Source: Mucilaginibacter polytrichastri
GTDB taxonomy: Bacteria > Bacteroidota > Bacteroidia > Sphingobacteriales > Sphingobacteriaceae
Direction: 5' to 3'
DNA length: 43,098 nt
Assembly: GCF_001911425.1 (NCBI RefSeq)
Contig: NZ_MPPL01000001.1
Span: 4,655,272 to 4,698,369 of the forward strand
In this document: positions 17,728 through 29,533 of the stretch, in pieces
Numbering within the stretch: position 1 is the first letter of the stretch
How the letters are laid out: every line of letters starts with the position of its first letter
The notes under the pieces: generated by a model
Databases searched by the model: none
The model's input: the letters and a program-made list of their open reading frames with translations, nothing else
What the model was told of the DNA's origin: nothing
Position numbers and translations under genes: made by a program

Positions 17728-18369
17728 ATGGACAGCCAGATAAATATAGCTATAATTGACGATCATACACTTTTTAGAACCGGCGTTGCCAGCTTGCTGC
17801 GGGAGTTTGATGAATTACATGTTGAATTTGAAGCTGAGAACGGCCTGCAAATGCAGCAAATGTTGTTAACCCACCGGCAACCAGATATTATTTTGATGGA
17901 TATTAATATGCCATTAATGGATGGATTTGAATCAACCCGCTGGCTTAAAATTAACTACCCCCCAATAAATGTGCTTGCGTTAAGTATGTACGAAGATGAC
18001 GATGCTGTTATTAAAATGATAAAGAACGGCGCATGCGGCTATGTATTAAAGCAAACCAAACCCAAAGAGTTATTGGAAGCCCTTAAAATAGTTTATCAGA
18101 AAGGCGTTTTTTTAAACGAACTGGTATCAGGCAAGCTAATCCGTTCAATTTCAGCAGAAAACAGCGAGCCCAAATTTTCTGATAGGGAGATTGAATTTTT
18201 AAAGCTCTGCTGCTCAGAATTAACGTATAAAGAAATTGCCGATAAAATGTGTGTAAGCCCACGCACTGTTGATAATTACAGGGAAGCTTTGTTTCAAAAA
18301 CTAAATCTGAAAGCACGTTCGGGCTTGGTACTGTATGCCATTAAGAAAAAGATATTCAAGATCGAATAA
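17728..18369 (+). CDS. NarL/FixJ-type DNA-binding response regulator
   Basis: 213-residue transcription factor. The receiver domain (1-120) has the acidic pair Asp11-Asp12 and the phosphoacceptor Asp58 in IILMDINMP, with Lys in GYVLKQ. The C-terminal LuxR-type helix-turn-helix reads SDREIEFLKLCCSE and YKEIADKMCVSPRTVDNYRE. It lies 4 bases after its cognate kinase and converges with the LytTR regulator gene, whose stop is only 27 bases away. Its targets are unknown. Confidence 0.95.
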   Translation: MDSQINIAIIDDHTLFRTGVASLLREFDELHVEFEAENGLQMQQMLLTHRQPDIILMDINMPLMDGFESTRWLKINYPPINVLALSMYEDDDAVIKMIKNGACGYVLKQTKPKELLEALKIVYQKGVFLNELVSGKLIRSISAENSEPKFSDREIEFLKLCCSELTYKEIADKMCVSPRTVDNYREALFQKLNLKARSGLVLYAIKKKIFKIE

Positions 18370-18396
18370 TTTTGAATATTCATAAGCAGTGTACAT

Positions 18397-19131
18397 CTAC
18401 CTGTCCACGTCGCCGCGTTTCAGCGTTACTTTACGGATTTTTGAGAAAAACTGTTCCCGGTATTTTAGCCCTATAGGCAAGGCGGTAACGGGTTGGCTGT
18501 GTAAGATAACATGCCCGGATTCTATCGTTTTTATTTTAGAATCGTTTACCAGGTATGATTTATGAATTCTAGAAAACCTATCAGACGGAAGAAACTGCTC
18601 TACCTCTTTCATGGTTAAGTAAGTAATTAATTTATCGCTCTGGTGGTAAATGATCACGTAGTTATTTAAACTCTGCACATAGAATAATTCATCCATGTTT
18701 ATTTTAATCATTTTAGCCTTGTTATCCCCCTGGATGTAAAAAAAAGTTTTAGTACCATCTCCCTTTTTACCTGCATAAGCTATTTTCTGTATAAGCCGCT
18801 CGCAACAGGTATTAAACCGCGAATAGGAAATGGGCTTCAACAAATAATCGGCAATATCCCGGTTATAGCCTTCTATAGCATACTCCGTATGGCCGGTAGT
18901 AAATACAATATGAATTTTGGTACCCAGTAGTTTCATAAATTCCAACCCCGAAATTTCTGGCATATCGATATCCAGAAACAAAATATCAGGCGCGAGTTCG
19001 GTTATTTTTCTTAATGCATTTAAAGGGTTTGTATCGGCACCTATTAATTCTATATCTGGCGTACGCCCAATATAATCAGTCAATAAGTCTATCGCGTGTG
19101 TTTCATCATCCAGTATAAAGCTCTTCAGCAT
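18397..19131 (-). CDS. LytTR-family response regulator
   Basis: 244-residue response regulator. The receiver domain has Asp8-Asp9 and phosphoacceptor Asp54 (ILFLDIDMP). The C-terminal LytTR DNA-binding domain spans about 145-240 (MDELFYVQSLNNYVIIYH and SDRFSRIHKSYLVN). The start at 19131 (MLKSFILDDE) fits receiver domains better than the in-frame ATG at 19149. The gene overlaps the 3' end of its kinase gene by 26 bases, the usual LytS/LytT coupling. The pair is divergent from the RiPP precursor gene at 20284, making that a candidate target by position only. Confidence 0.93.
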   Translation of the reverse strand: MLKSFILDDETHAIDLLTDYIGRTPDIELIGADTNPLNALRKITELAPDILFLDIDMPEISGLEFMKLLGTKIHIVFTTGHTEYAIEGYNRDIADYLLKPISYSRFNTCCERLIQKIAYAGKKGDGTKTFFYIQGDNKAKMIKINMDELFYVQSLNNYVIIYHQSDKLITYLTMKEVEQFLPSDRFSRIHKSYLVNDSKIKTIESGHVILHSQPVTALPIGLKYREQFFSKIRKVTLKRGDVDR

Positions 19132-20227
19132 GGGACATTTGTATGTCAAGTTCTATGGTATAAATATTTTCCGAAGTCGAAATATCAAGCCTATGTTTAT
19201 CAGGAAAAATATTATTAAGTCTTAATTGCGTGTTTTCTAACCCCACCCCATGCCCTACCGTTCCCTTACGCTTTTGAATTATGTTTTGGGTACGAAACTG
19301 TAATACGCCCGCCACCTCTTTTATACTCACCATCGCCGGTGTTGCAGCATCGTCCAATTTACCATATTTAAATACATTTTCTACAAAGCTTACTAACAAC
19401 AAAGGCGGTATGGTAAAAGAAGGCGTAATAAGGCCTACATTAAATTGTATTTTTAATTCTCCGTTAAATCTTAATTGGTTAAGTTCTATTAAATTACTAA
19501 TCTGTTCAACCTCTTCATGAATAGGCAACCGCCCGCTTGCATCAGTTTTCCGAAGAGCGTACCGGGTAATGTCTGAAAGTAAAATAACGGCTTCTGCTGC
19601 ACTTGCAGATAGTTTATGTATGGTATTGTAAATAAAGCTTAATGAGTTAAATAAAAAGTGTGGATTGATTTGAGCTTTCAAGAATGCATTTTCAGAAATA
19701 ATAATTTTTCGTTGAAGCTCCAGCTGTTCGTTTTTATCTTCTAACTGCTGTTGAATTAAAGAGTCAATCTCTATTCTCGATTTTAGCAAATAAGTTCCTA
19801 GCCAGTATCCTGTGCTCATGAGTATCATAAAAAAAGCCCGATATGTACTTGGAACTACGTAAGCATTGAAACTTTTAAACTGCAGAACACTAATATTTAA
19901 GAAGGCTAAGAACCGATCAAGCGAGTAAAGCAAAGTCAGATATATAATGATCTCGAGTATAATACCGACAAATAACTTTAGCTGTAGTATAGATTTACTT
20001 TTATAGGCCTTGGGGAAAAGAACAAGTGCGTTAAAATAAAACAAGCTAATGTTTAACCCATAATGGATTGCAATGTCTAAAGGCGAAGTAAAATGAGCTA
20101 CAATATAATAAAGGGCAGATAATTCATACGTTATAAATATTGCCCAAACTATGATATGGGCATAAATTATTCTTGTTCGAGAATATACACCTCTCCCATT
20201 TTTTGGTTTACCTGCCTCTATCCCCAT
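19106..20227 (-). CDS. LytS-type sensor histidine kinase (His_kinase family)
   Basis: 373-residue membrane histidine kinase. Four membrane segments lie at about 22-43, 50-72, 84-102 and 128-148. A coiled-coil linker leads to the His_kinase motif AQINPHFLFNSLSFIYN with His190. The ATP-binding part is compact, with PPLLLVSFVENVFKYG (N box) and GHGVGLENTQLRL (G box). There is no separate periplasmic domain, so it probably senses a membrane-associated signal. The start codon lies only 56 bases from the start of the divergent peptide gene. Confidence 0.93.
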   Translation of the reverse strand: MGIEAGKPKNGRGVYSRTRIIYAHIIVWAIFITYELSALYYIVAHFTSPLDIAIHYGLNISLFYFNALVLFPKAYKSKSILQLKLFVGIILEIIIYLTLLYSLDRFLAFLNISVLQFKSFNAYVVPSTYRAFFMILMSTGYWLGTYLLKSRIEIDSLIQQQLEDKNEQLELQRKIIISENAFLKAQINPHFLFNSLSFIYNTIHKLSASAAEAVILLSDITRYALRKTDASGRLPIHEEVEQISNLIELNQLRFNGELKIQFNVGLITPSFTIPPLLLVSFVENVFKYGKLDDAATPAMVSIKEVAGVLQFRTQNIIQKRKGTVGHGVGLENTQLRLNNIFPDKHRLDISTSENIYTIELDIQMSHAEELYTG

Positions 20228-20240
20228 TTCACGTAATGTT

Positions 20241-20272
20241 TTTGTTTGCCCCAGCTTAGAAGCCTAAAATTG
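20241..20272 (+). promoter_or_regulatory. Possible Bacteroidota-type promoter for the peptide gene
   Basis: TTTG at 20241-20244 lies 20 bases before TAAAATTG at 20265-20272, which matches the TAnnTTTG -7 element at all but one position. Transcription would begin near 20279, leaving a very short leader before the ATG at 20284 or 20290. This is weak: one mismatch in an AT-rich 56-base spacer. Confidence 0.3.
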
Positions 20273-20283
20273 ATAAAAAAATA

Positions 20284-20439
20284 ATGGAAATGAAAACTTA
20301 CAACAAATTAGCTCCGAAAGTGAAAACATTATTTCATTTCGCGAAAACAAAATCCGGTAACAATGTAGCTCCAAGTGGAAATACCACAAACACGTCTACA
20401 ACAACCACAGTTAGTTCGATATTTTTAAATATCAACTAA
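20284..20439 (+). CDS. Putative RiPP precursor peptide, Ser/Thr-rich and cysteine-free
   Basis: A 51-residue ORF directly before a LanB dehydratase gene, the normal place for its substrate. Residues 1-23 are basic and amphipathic (MEMKTYNKLAPKVKTLFHFA then KTK), as expected of a leader. Residues 24-45 hold 12 Ser/Thr, including the run TNTSTTTTVSS (35-45), and the peptide ends in IFLNIN. There is no cysteine anywhere. A second ATG at 20290 would give 49 residues. It is followed by a strong hairpin and then the dehydratase. The usual Bacteroidota lanthipeptide leader pattern is not obvious. That LanB dehydrates this peptide is inference from gene order and composition; the ring-forming partner residue is missing. 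Confidence 0.75.
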   Translation: MEMKTYNKLAPKVKTLFHFAKTKSGNNVAPSGNTTNTSTTTTVSSIFLNIN

Positions 20440-20444
20440 ATTTT

Positions 20445-20469
20445 ATGCCCCGCGCTGGCGGGGCATTTT
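20445..20469 (+). terminator. Hairpin terminator/attenuator between precursor and dehydratase
   Basis: A perfect GC-rich 9-base stem, ATGCCCCGC (20445-20453) and GCGGGGCAT (20458-20466), closes a 4-base loop and is followed by TTTTC and TTTCTC. It sits 5 bases after the peptide stop and 49 bases before the lanB start. Partial termination here would give more precursor than enzyme transcript, as in many lanthipeptide operons. Confidence 0.75.
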
Positions 20470-20517
20470 CTTTCTCATTTTATCAAGGTTTATTAACTTC
20501 TTCTGGTTTTTACTACT

Positions 20518-23517
20518 ATGCAAAACCTTACGTTCATTCCCGCCCTAATACTCCGTTCTCCACTTTACAGTTTTAACGAATATTGTCCCTCAAAACTTAA
20601 ATCGCTGTTAAGTGATCCCAGCTTTATTCTGGGAGTTTACCTGGCATCACCAACACTTTTTAAAATCATAGAAAATGCCAATTACAATATTGCTCAATTA
20701 AATAAAAGCCAGCAATTAAGCCTTGTAAAATACATTAACCGGATGCATTACCGGCCAACTCCTTTTGGTAGCTTTTCATCTTTTTCTATAACACAATGGG
20801 GTGATGGCAACAACATATGTTTAGCCGGATTACCGGACCTTACATTGTATACTAACTGGGATCAGGAAGTTATTTTAAAACGATCATTAGCTTATATTGC
20901 CGACCATTGGCGCGAAACACAGCTACAAACAAATCACACGCTTTATCTTATAAAAGATGAATATCGCTTTGTACGCACTCATTTTAATTTCGATAAAAGA
21001 GTAATTAGTTTTTCGCTCGAAGCTTTAACCATCGATAATATACTCGAAGGTGTGTTAAAGTTAATTGAGCAGCCTGTAAAAGGAGATCAGCTTTTAGAAA
21101 CCATGTCTGCACAACTGGAGTTCAGCACTCAGGAAGCATACGATTACCTGATGTTTTTGATTGACATTCAAATCATTTTACCGGATGCTCAACCTTCTGT
21201 TATTGGTACAGGTAAACAAGCATTAACACCCTGCCATCCTCTTCAAAATCATAACCCAGCCACCCTCCGTGAAAAATTAAGACTACGCGAGTACGGGTTA
21301 CAAACCGAATTTGGCCTTCAACACTTAGACTTACCACAGCACACTTTTTATATAAACACCAAACGCCCTGTTACAGGTAGCCTGGATATCCGGTATCAGA
21401 ATCAATTAATGCAAGCGGTAGCCTTTCTTTCACAGGCACTTCCCGTACAATTTCCATCTGCTTTAAAAACCTTTATAGATGCATTTAAAACCCGTTACGA
21501 TCAAGAAGAAATCCCACTTTTAGAAGCCCTGGATCCTGAAATTGGTTTAGGATATTCGGACTTGGCTGTAAAAAATATCAATAGTGAGCTAATCGCAGAT
21601 CTATATTTCCCATCTCAGAACTCGGTAGCTAACAATTTGAATTGGTTAAATATACATCGAACCATCTTAAATAAGTGGAATAACAGCACAAGCCATATTC
21701 CGGAAATTATTTTGAACCTTGATGATGTAAAGATTGCAGACCAGCAAAAAAAAACGACACCCTTACCACCGTCAATCGCAGTTATGTTTCGCGTTCTAGA
21801 TGATCAGCTCCTGCTTGAATCAGCAGGCGGGGTAACCGCAGCCGCCTTAATTGGCCGCTTCACAGCGTTTAACGACGAGGTAAAAACCATAGCCAAGCAG
21901 ATTGTTTCTGATGAACAAAGCACCAACCCCAACGTAATTTTTGCCGAAATTGGTCAACTATCAGGCATGCACTTAGACAATGTGAACAGACGTACTCACC
22001 TATATAACTACGAAATACCAATCAACGTAACATCATCCCTGCCACCAGAAAATCAGATACAATTAAATGATCTATACCTGTCGGTAAAGCAAGATAGGCT
22101 CCTGTTAAAATCTAAAAAACTGGGGAAAGAAATAATCCCCAGACTTACATCTGCCTATAATTATTTTCATAACGACCTTGCTTTATTCCGGTTCCTGTGC
22201 GATATGCAGCATCAGGGTTTGCAAAGTAATCTGAATTTCGACATCGAAAGCTTTTTCCCCGGTCTATCATTTTATCCGCGGGTAAAAATAGGTTCTGTTA
22301 TAATTAGTCAGGCCAAATGGATTTTAAATGAGCAGGATATTGCCATCCTTAGTAAGTCTGTTACCGGTTTTAAAATTTTTAGCGACCAGAAAAAATGGCC
22401 AGAGTACATTGCAATCAGCAAAAATGATCAGCAACTAACATTTAATATAAGTAAAGATACAGAGATCCTTCTTTTTCTTGAATGCATTCAGGGGGCAAAA
22501 ACAATACAAATTCAGGAACATCCTCTGCCTAACCAGCAGCTTATTACAAATAGCGATGACAAACCAATGGTTAACCAATTTGTAGCCTTTTTAAAAAATA
22601 CAGTGCCGTCATACAATGCCTTGATAATGCAACCTTATATCAACCCCGCAAAAGTAGAACGCACATATCTACTAGGCAGTGAGTGGATCTATCTTAAAAT
22701 TTACTGCCATGAACAATCTGCTAATAATCTAATTGGCCAGTTGTTATTGCCTTTGTTGGAAGGGTATGAACTTAATATTATAAAAAAGTGGTTCTTTGTC
22801 CGGTATCTAGATCCTAAGCCTCATATAAGGCTCCGCATGCATGTAGAAGTGGCAGATATAGGCCACATCTTAACCAGTTTTAATAAGCGCCTAAGTAATT
22901 CTACACAACGTAAGATAATCCACAATTATCAATCAGACACTTATCACCGCGAAATAGAGCGCTATACCCCTTTGTTAATGGACGATGTTGAATCAGTATT
23001 TCACACCAGCAGCAAGCTTGTTTGCCACTATATTGTGAATATAGCATCTGTATCATTTGAACTTGATTACCACACCCTTGCTTTGATTAGCACTCGCGAT
23101 ATCATTGAAATATTTTATGACTTTATTGGCGATGGATTATCCTTTACAGACACAATAGCTAAAAGCCTTTACCGGGAATTTGCTAAGGATAAAAATCTCA
23201 AAATCACCCTTGATCAAAAATATCGGTCAATAAAGCCAAGATTAGAACAGCTTTTAAATAATGCCGATTACTATCTGCATCTGCATCTGTTACCCCAATT
23301 CGTATCTTTTGCAAATTCGTGTCATCAACTAAAAACCAAAGCAGAAAACCTAAGCCAGCAAGCAAAAATTAGCCTAGTAGCGGATATAATTCATATGCAT
23401 TTAAACAGGATTTTTTTTGAGCATCCACGTAAACAAGAATTATGCGTTTACCATATGCTAAATAAATATATTGCAAGTCAATTAGCAATGAAACGATTGC
23501 CAGACCAGCTAATCTGA
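20518..23517 (+). CDS. lanB: Class I lanthipeptide dehydratase, full length
   Basis: A 999-residue LanB enzyme, which uses glutamyl-tRNA to glutamylate Ser/Thr side chains in a precursor and then eliminates glutamate to leave dehydroalanine/dehydrobutyrine. The N-terminal glutamylation domain shows LILRSP (Arg13) and NRMHYRPTPFGSF, where Arg75, Arg79 and Thr81 keep the spacing of NisB Arg83, Arg87 and Thr89. The C-terminal elimination (SpaB_C) domain shows VRYLDPKPHIRLRMH, with Arg771 and Arg773 matching NisB Arg784 and Arg786, and HMHLNR (His959/His961) near the end. Length and motifs indicate one intact bifunctional enzyme, not the split type known from pinensin. No LanC cyclase, transporter or protease adjoins it; the rRNA operon converges from the right. 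NisB numbering is from memory. Confidence 0.93.
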   Translation: MQNLTFIPALILRSPLYSFNEYCPSKLKSLLSDPSFILGVYLASPTLFKIIENANYNIAQLNKSQQLSLVKYINRMHYRPTPFGSFSSFSITQWGDGNNICLAGLPDLTLYTNWDQEVILKRSLAYIADHWRETQLQTNHTLYLIKDEYRFVRTHFNFDKRVISFSLEALTIDNILEGVLKLIEQPVKGDQLLETMSAQLEFSTQEAYDYLMFLIDIQIILPDAQPSVIGTGKQALTPCHPLQNHNPATLREKLRLREYGLQTEFGLQHLDLPQHTFYINTKRPVTGSLDIRYQNQLMQAVAFLSQALPVQFPSALKTFIDAFKTRYDQEEIPLLEALDPEIGLGYSDLAVKNINSELIADLYFPSQNSVANNLNWLNIHRTILNKWNNSTSHIPEIILNLDDVKIADQQKKTTPLPPSIAVMFRVLDDQLLLESAGGVTAAALIGRFTAFNDEVKTIAKQIVSDEQSTNPNVIFAEIGQLSGMHLDNVNRRTHLYNYEIPINVTSSLPPENQIQLNDLYLSVKQDRLLLKSKKLGKEIIPRLTSAYNYFHNDLALFRFLCDMQHQGLQSNLNFDIESFFPGLSFYPRVKIGSVIISQAKWILNEQDIAILSKSVTGFKIFSDQKKWPEYIAISKNDQQLTFNISKDTEILLFLECIQGAKTIQIQEHPLPNQQLITNSDDKPMVNQFVAFLKNTVPSYNALIMQPYINPAKVERTYLLGSEWIYLKIYCHEQSANNLIGQLLLPLLEGYELNIIKKWFFVRYLDPKPHIRLRMHVEVADIGHILTSFNKRLSNSTQRKIIHNYQSDTYHREIERYTPLLMDDVESVFHTSSKLVCHYIVNIASVSFELDYHTLALISTRDIIEIFYDFIGDGLSFTDTIAKSLYREFAKDKNLKITLDQKYRSIKPRLEQLLNNADYYLHLHLLPQFVSFANSCHQLKTKAENLSQQAKISLVADIIHMHLNRIFFEHPRKQELCVYHMLNKYIASQLAMKRLPDQLI

Positions 23518-23697
23518 GCCATTGATTTATATCCCGAATAAAAACAGCCCAGTAAACGCAAGCCAGCACTAATCGGCGTGTGCAGCCCCGCTATGCGCTC
23601 ATACTCCACAGGCCTTAGCCACGGTGGCCGGTATCCGCTGCTATCGGGTTTAACAGGAAGCGGTATGCTATATAATAAAAAAAACTATAAAAACAGG

Positions 23698-23726
23698 AAA
23701 GCCTTTGCCGGTTAGACAAAGGCTTT
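23698..23726 (-). terminator. rRNA operon terminator after distal 5S
   Basis: A perfect 10-base stem (AAAGCCTTTG with CAAAGGCTTT, 9-base loop) followed on the minus strand by CCTGTTTTTATAG and a longer T-rich stretch. It stands just after the 3' end of the last 5S gene and ends the operon. It may also stop readthrough from lanB, whose stop is 181 bases away on the other strand. The 224 bases from lanB to the 5S gene hold no convincing ORF. Confidence 0.85.
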
Positions 23727-23741
23727 GTACCCTGATAAGAT

Positions 23742-23850
23742 TTGGCGCCGACCTACTCTTCCACATTTTACTGCAGTACCATCGGCTCTGGCGGGCTTGA
23801 CTGCTCTGTTCGGAATGGGAAGAGGAAGACACCACCGATATAGGCACCTG
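23742..23850 (-). rRNA. rrf: 5S rRNA, operon-distal copy
   Basis: Matches bacterial 5S rRNA across about 109 bases: on the minus strand it begins near GGTGCCTATA, contains CCCATTCCGAACAGAG and AAGCCCGCCAGAGCCGATGG, and closes with GGTCGGCGCC to pair with the 5' end. It is the second of two tandem 5S genes, offset by exactly 304 bases from the first. The two copies differ at five positions, always U here and G in the other. Ends are approximate. Confidence 0.93.
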
Positions 23851-23863
23851 AATATTGTGAGTT

Positions 23864-23942
23864 ATTAGTGAGTGGTTGATTAGGTGAATGATTAAGTCGT
23901 TCTTTTCTAACTACGCACTCATTCAACTATTTACTACTCACC
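23864..23942. repeat. Low-complexity imperfect inverted repeat in 5S-5S spacer
   Basis: The left arm (TTAGTGAGTGGTTGATTAGG and on to 23896) is made of degenerate 7-8 base units resembling GTGAGTGG and GTTGATTA. The right arm (23910-23942, ending CTACTCACC) is a loose complement. A nearly identical arrangement occurs after the other 5S gene, so this belongs to the duplicated block. Confidence 0.6.
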
Positions 23943-24001
23943 AAGACGTTTGGATTTAAAAAAGAACAATAAGCTGGCAACATGGCCCGTTATAAAACAG
24001 G

Positions 24002-24030
24002 AAAGCCTTTGCCGGTTAGACAAAGGCTTT
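24002..24030 (-). terminator. Terminator-like hairpin after the first 5S copy
   Basis: The same 10-base stem and 9-base loop as at 23698-23726, followed on the minus strand by CCTGTTTTATAACG. It lies between the two 5S genes, so the distal 5S would be transcribed only by readthrough or from its own promoter. Confidence 0.75.
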
Positions 24031-24045
24031 ATACCCTGATAAGAT

Positions 24046-24154
24046 TTGGCGCCGACCTCCTCTTCCACATTTTACTGCAGTCCCATCGGCTCTGGCGGGC
24101 TTGCCTGCTCTGTTCGGAATGGGAAGAGGCAGACACCACCGCTATAGGCACCTG
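24046..24154 (-). rRNA. rrf: 5S rRNA, operon-proximal copy
   Basis: Second recognisable 5S rRNA, with no length difference from the copy at 23742-23850. Differences fall at 24059, 24082, 24104, 24130 and 24142; the plus strand has C here and A in the other copy (U to G in the RNA). The change GGUAC to GGGAC and GAGUAGG to GAGGAGG affects the normally conserved helix IV/loop E region. Ends are approximate. Confidence 0.92.
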
Positions 24155-24170
24155 AATATTTTTAATGTTA

Positions 24171-24250
24171 TTAGTGAGTAGTTGATTGAGTTAAGTGGTT
24201 AAGTAGTTGCATTTTTAACTACGCACTTAATCAACCATTCTCTATTCACC
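24171..24250. repeat. Low-complexity imperfect inverted repeat in 23S-5S spacer
   Basis: TTAGTGAGTAGTTGATTGAG through 24210 faces AACTACGCACTTAATCAACC through 24250. The inner part (GGTTAAGTAGTT against AACTACGCACTTAATCAACC) can fold. It is homologous to the repeat at 23864-23942. Confidence 0.6.
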
Positions 24251-24320
24251 AAGAACAATGACATATTATTGAAAGAAGTATTGATTTTCACTGTTAAACA
24301 GTTTATTGTTTTGGTTATTC

Positions 24321-24394
24321 GGTTGATTGAGTTAGTATGTTATTGCTTTGCAGTTTTAAAACCACTCACTACTTAACTATTCACTCAATCAACC
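24321..24394. repeat. Inverted repeat just downstream of 23S rRNA
   Basis: GGTTGATTGAGT (24321-24332) and ACTCAATCAACC (24383-24394) form a perfect 12-base stem around a loop of about 50 bases that itself contains ACTCACT and ACTTAACT units. It ends 15 bases from the 23S 3' end and could take part in rRNA precursor processing. Confidence 0.6.
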
Positions 24395-24408
24395 TTTATC
24401 CGTTGTCG

Positions 24409-27291
<2,883 letters not shown>

Positions 27292-27331
27292 CGTACAGCT
27301 TTTGCTCTGCAGGTATGTCTTTATTTAGATC

Positions 27332-27412
27332 GGTTGTCTGTTGTCGGTTATCTGTTGTCAGTCTTCCGTATTGCTACTTTTGACTTTTTACTTTTAACTT
27401 TTTACTTCATAA
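27332..27412. repeat. Low-complexity TGTC/TTATC repeat in tRNA-Ala-23S spacer
   Basis: GGTTGTCTGTTGTCGGTTAT and CTGTTGTCAGTC are degenerate iterations of a unit like NNTTGTC/NNTTATC, followed by CTACTTTTGACTTTTTAC and TTTTAACTTTTTAC units. Related tracts occur at 27847-27936 and 29594-29624. Confidence 0.55.
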
Positions 27413-27522
27413 CCGTCCTTACTGTTGTTTCAGTTTATTCAATTACTTCTTCCAATATGTCAAAGAACTTATGTTCGCATCTATAACGACACCCTATATT
27501 ATGGTATCTGTAGCAAACGTCG

Positions 27523-27596
27523 TGGAGAATAACGGATTCGAACCGTTGACCCCCTGCGTGCAAGGCAGGTGCTCTAGCCAGCTGAGCTAATCCCCC
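27523..27596 (-). tRNA. tRNA-Ala (anticodon TGC)
   Basis: Cloverleaf of 74 bases on the minus strand: acceptor GGGGGAT/ATTCTCC, D-arm GCTC, anticodon stem CCTGC-loop-GCAGG with TTGCACG containing TGC, and T-arm AACGG-TTCGAAT-CCGTT. CCA is not encoded. It lies in the 16S-23S spacer beside tRNA-Ile, the usual bacterial arrangement. Confidence 0.96.
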
Positions 27597-27604
27597 GGAT
27601 GATG

Positions 27605-27699
27605 TGGTTAGTTATTCGTTATTATGTTATTGGTTGCTCCTTTGAGCGCCTTAATAACTTGTAACTTAATAACCCTTTAAACCCGCAGCTTTCGCTGCG
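27605..27699. repeat. Spacer between tRNA-Ile and tRNA-Ala with inverted repeats
   Basis: GGTTAGTTATTCGTTATTAT with TTATTGGTTG faces TTAATAACTTGTAACTTAAT with AACCC as a loose inverted repeat (about 27605-27676). Next comes a compact perfect hairpin, CGCAGC-TTTC-GCTGCG (27684-27699), just upstream of the tRNA-Ile 3' end on the plus map. Confidence 0.5.
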
Positions 27700-27702
27700 C
27701 TG

Positions 27703-27777
27703 TAGTCTCGAGCAGATTTGAACTGCTGACCCCTACATTATCAGTGTAGTGCTCTAACCAAACTGAGCTACGAGACT
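27703..27777 (-). tRNA. tRNA-Ile (anticodon GAT)
   Basis: Cloverleaf of 75 bases on the minus strand: acceptor AGTCTCG/CGAGACT, D-arm GCTC, anticodon stem CTACA-loop-TGTAG with CTGATAA containing GAT, and T-arm AGCAG-TTCAAAT-CTGCT. CCA is not encoded. Confidence 0.96.
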
Positions 27778-27846
27778 ATTTCTAGCTTCATTAGCCAGAT
27801 GCCTTGGTTAATGCCAATACTGATGGCTTCATCTTCTGGGTTTCCT

Positions 27847-27936
27847 TTAATCTGTCGTCTGTTTACTGTTATCTCTTGTCTGTACTTTATATACTGACAA
27901 CCGATAACTGATAACCGACAACCGATTTTAATATCT
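27847..27936. repeat. Low-complexity imperfect inverted repeat in 16S-tRNA-Ile spacer
   Basis: TTAATCTGTCGTCTGTTTAC with TGTTATCTCTTGTCTGTAC faces CTGACAACCGATAACTGATA with ACCGACAACCGAT. Both arms are iterations of TGTC/TTATC units or their complements, giving an imperfect hairpin of about 90 bases. Confidence 0.55.
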
Positions 27937-28010
27937 TTTAAGTATAACATGTTGCAAAGCTCCGGCTTTGCCTATTCTTTTTAATCTGACCCGTATGCGG
28001 ATACTGCTCC

Positions 28011-29533
<1,523 letters not shown>

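Noticed and set aside
23518..23697. Possible lanC, transporter or immunity gene downstream of lanB
   Set aside because: Only 180 bases remain before the rRNA terminator, with no credible frame on either strand.
23664..23714. 16-codon peptide frame after lanB, considered as a second precursor
   Set aside because: It overlaps the rRNA terminator, lacks a leader-core layout and has no Ser/Thr-rich core.
27684..27699. Compact hairpin between tRNA-Ile and tRNA-Ala, considered as a terminator
   Set aside because: It lies inside the rRNA operon, has no T-run, and termination there would silence 23S; a processing stem is likelier.
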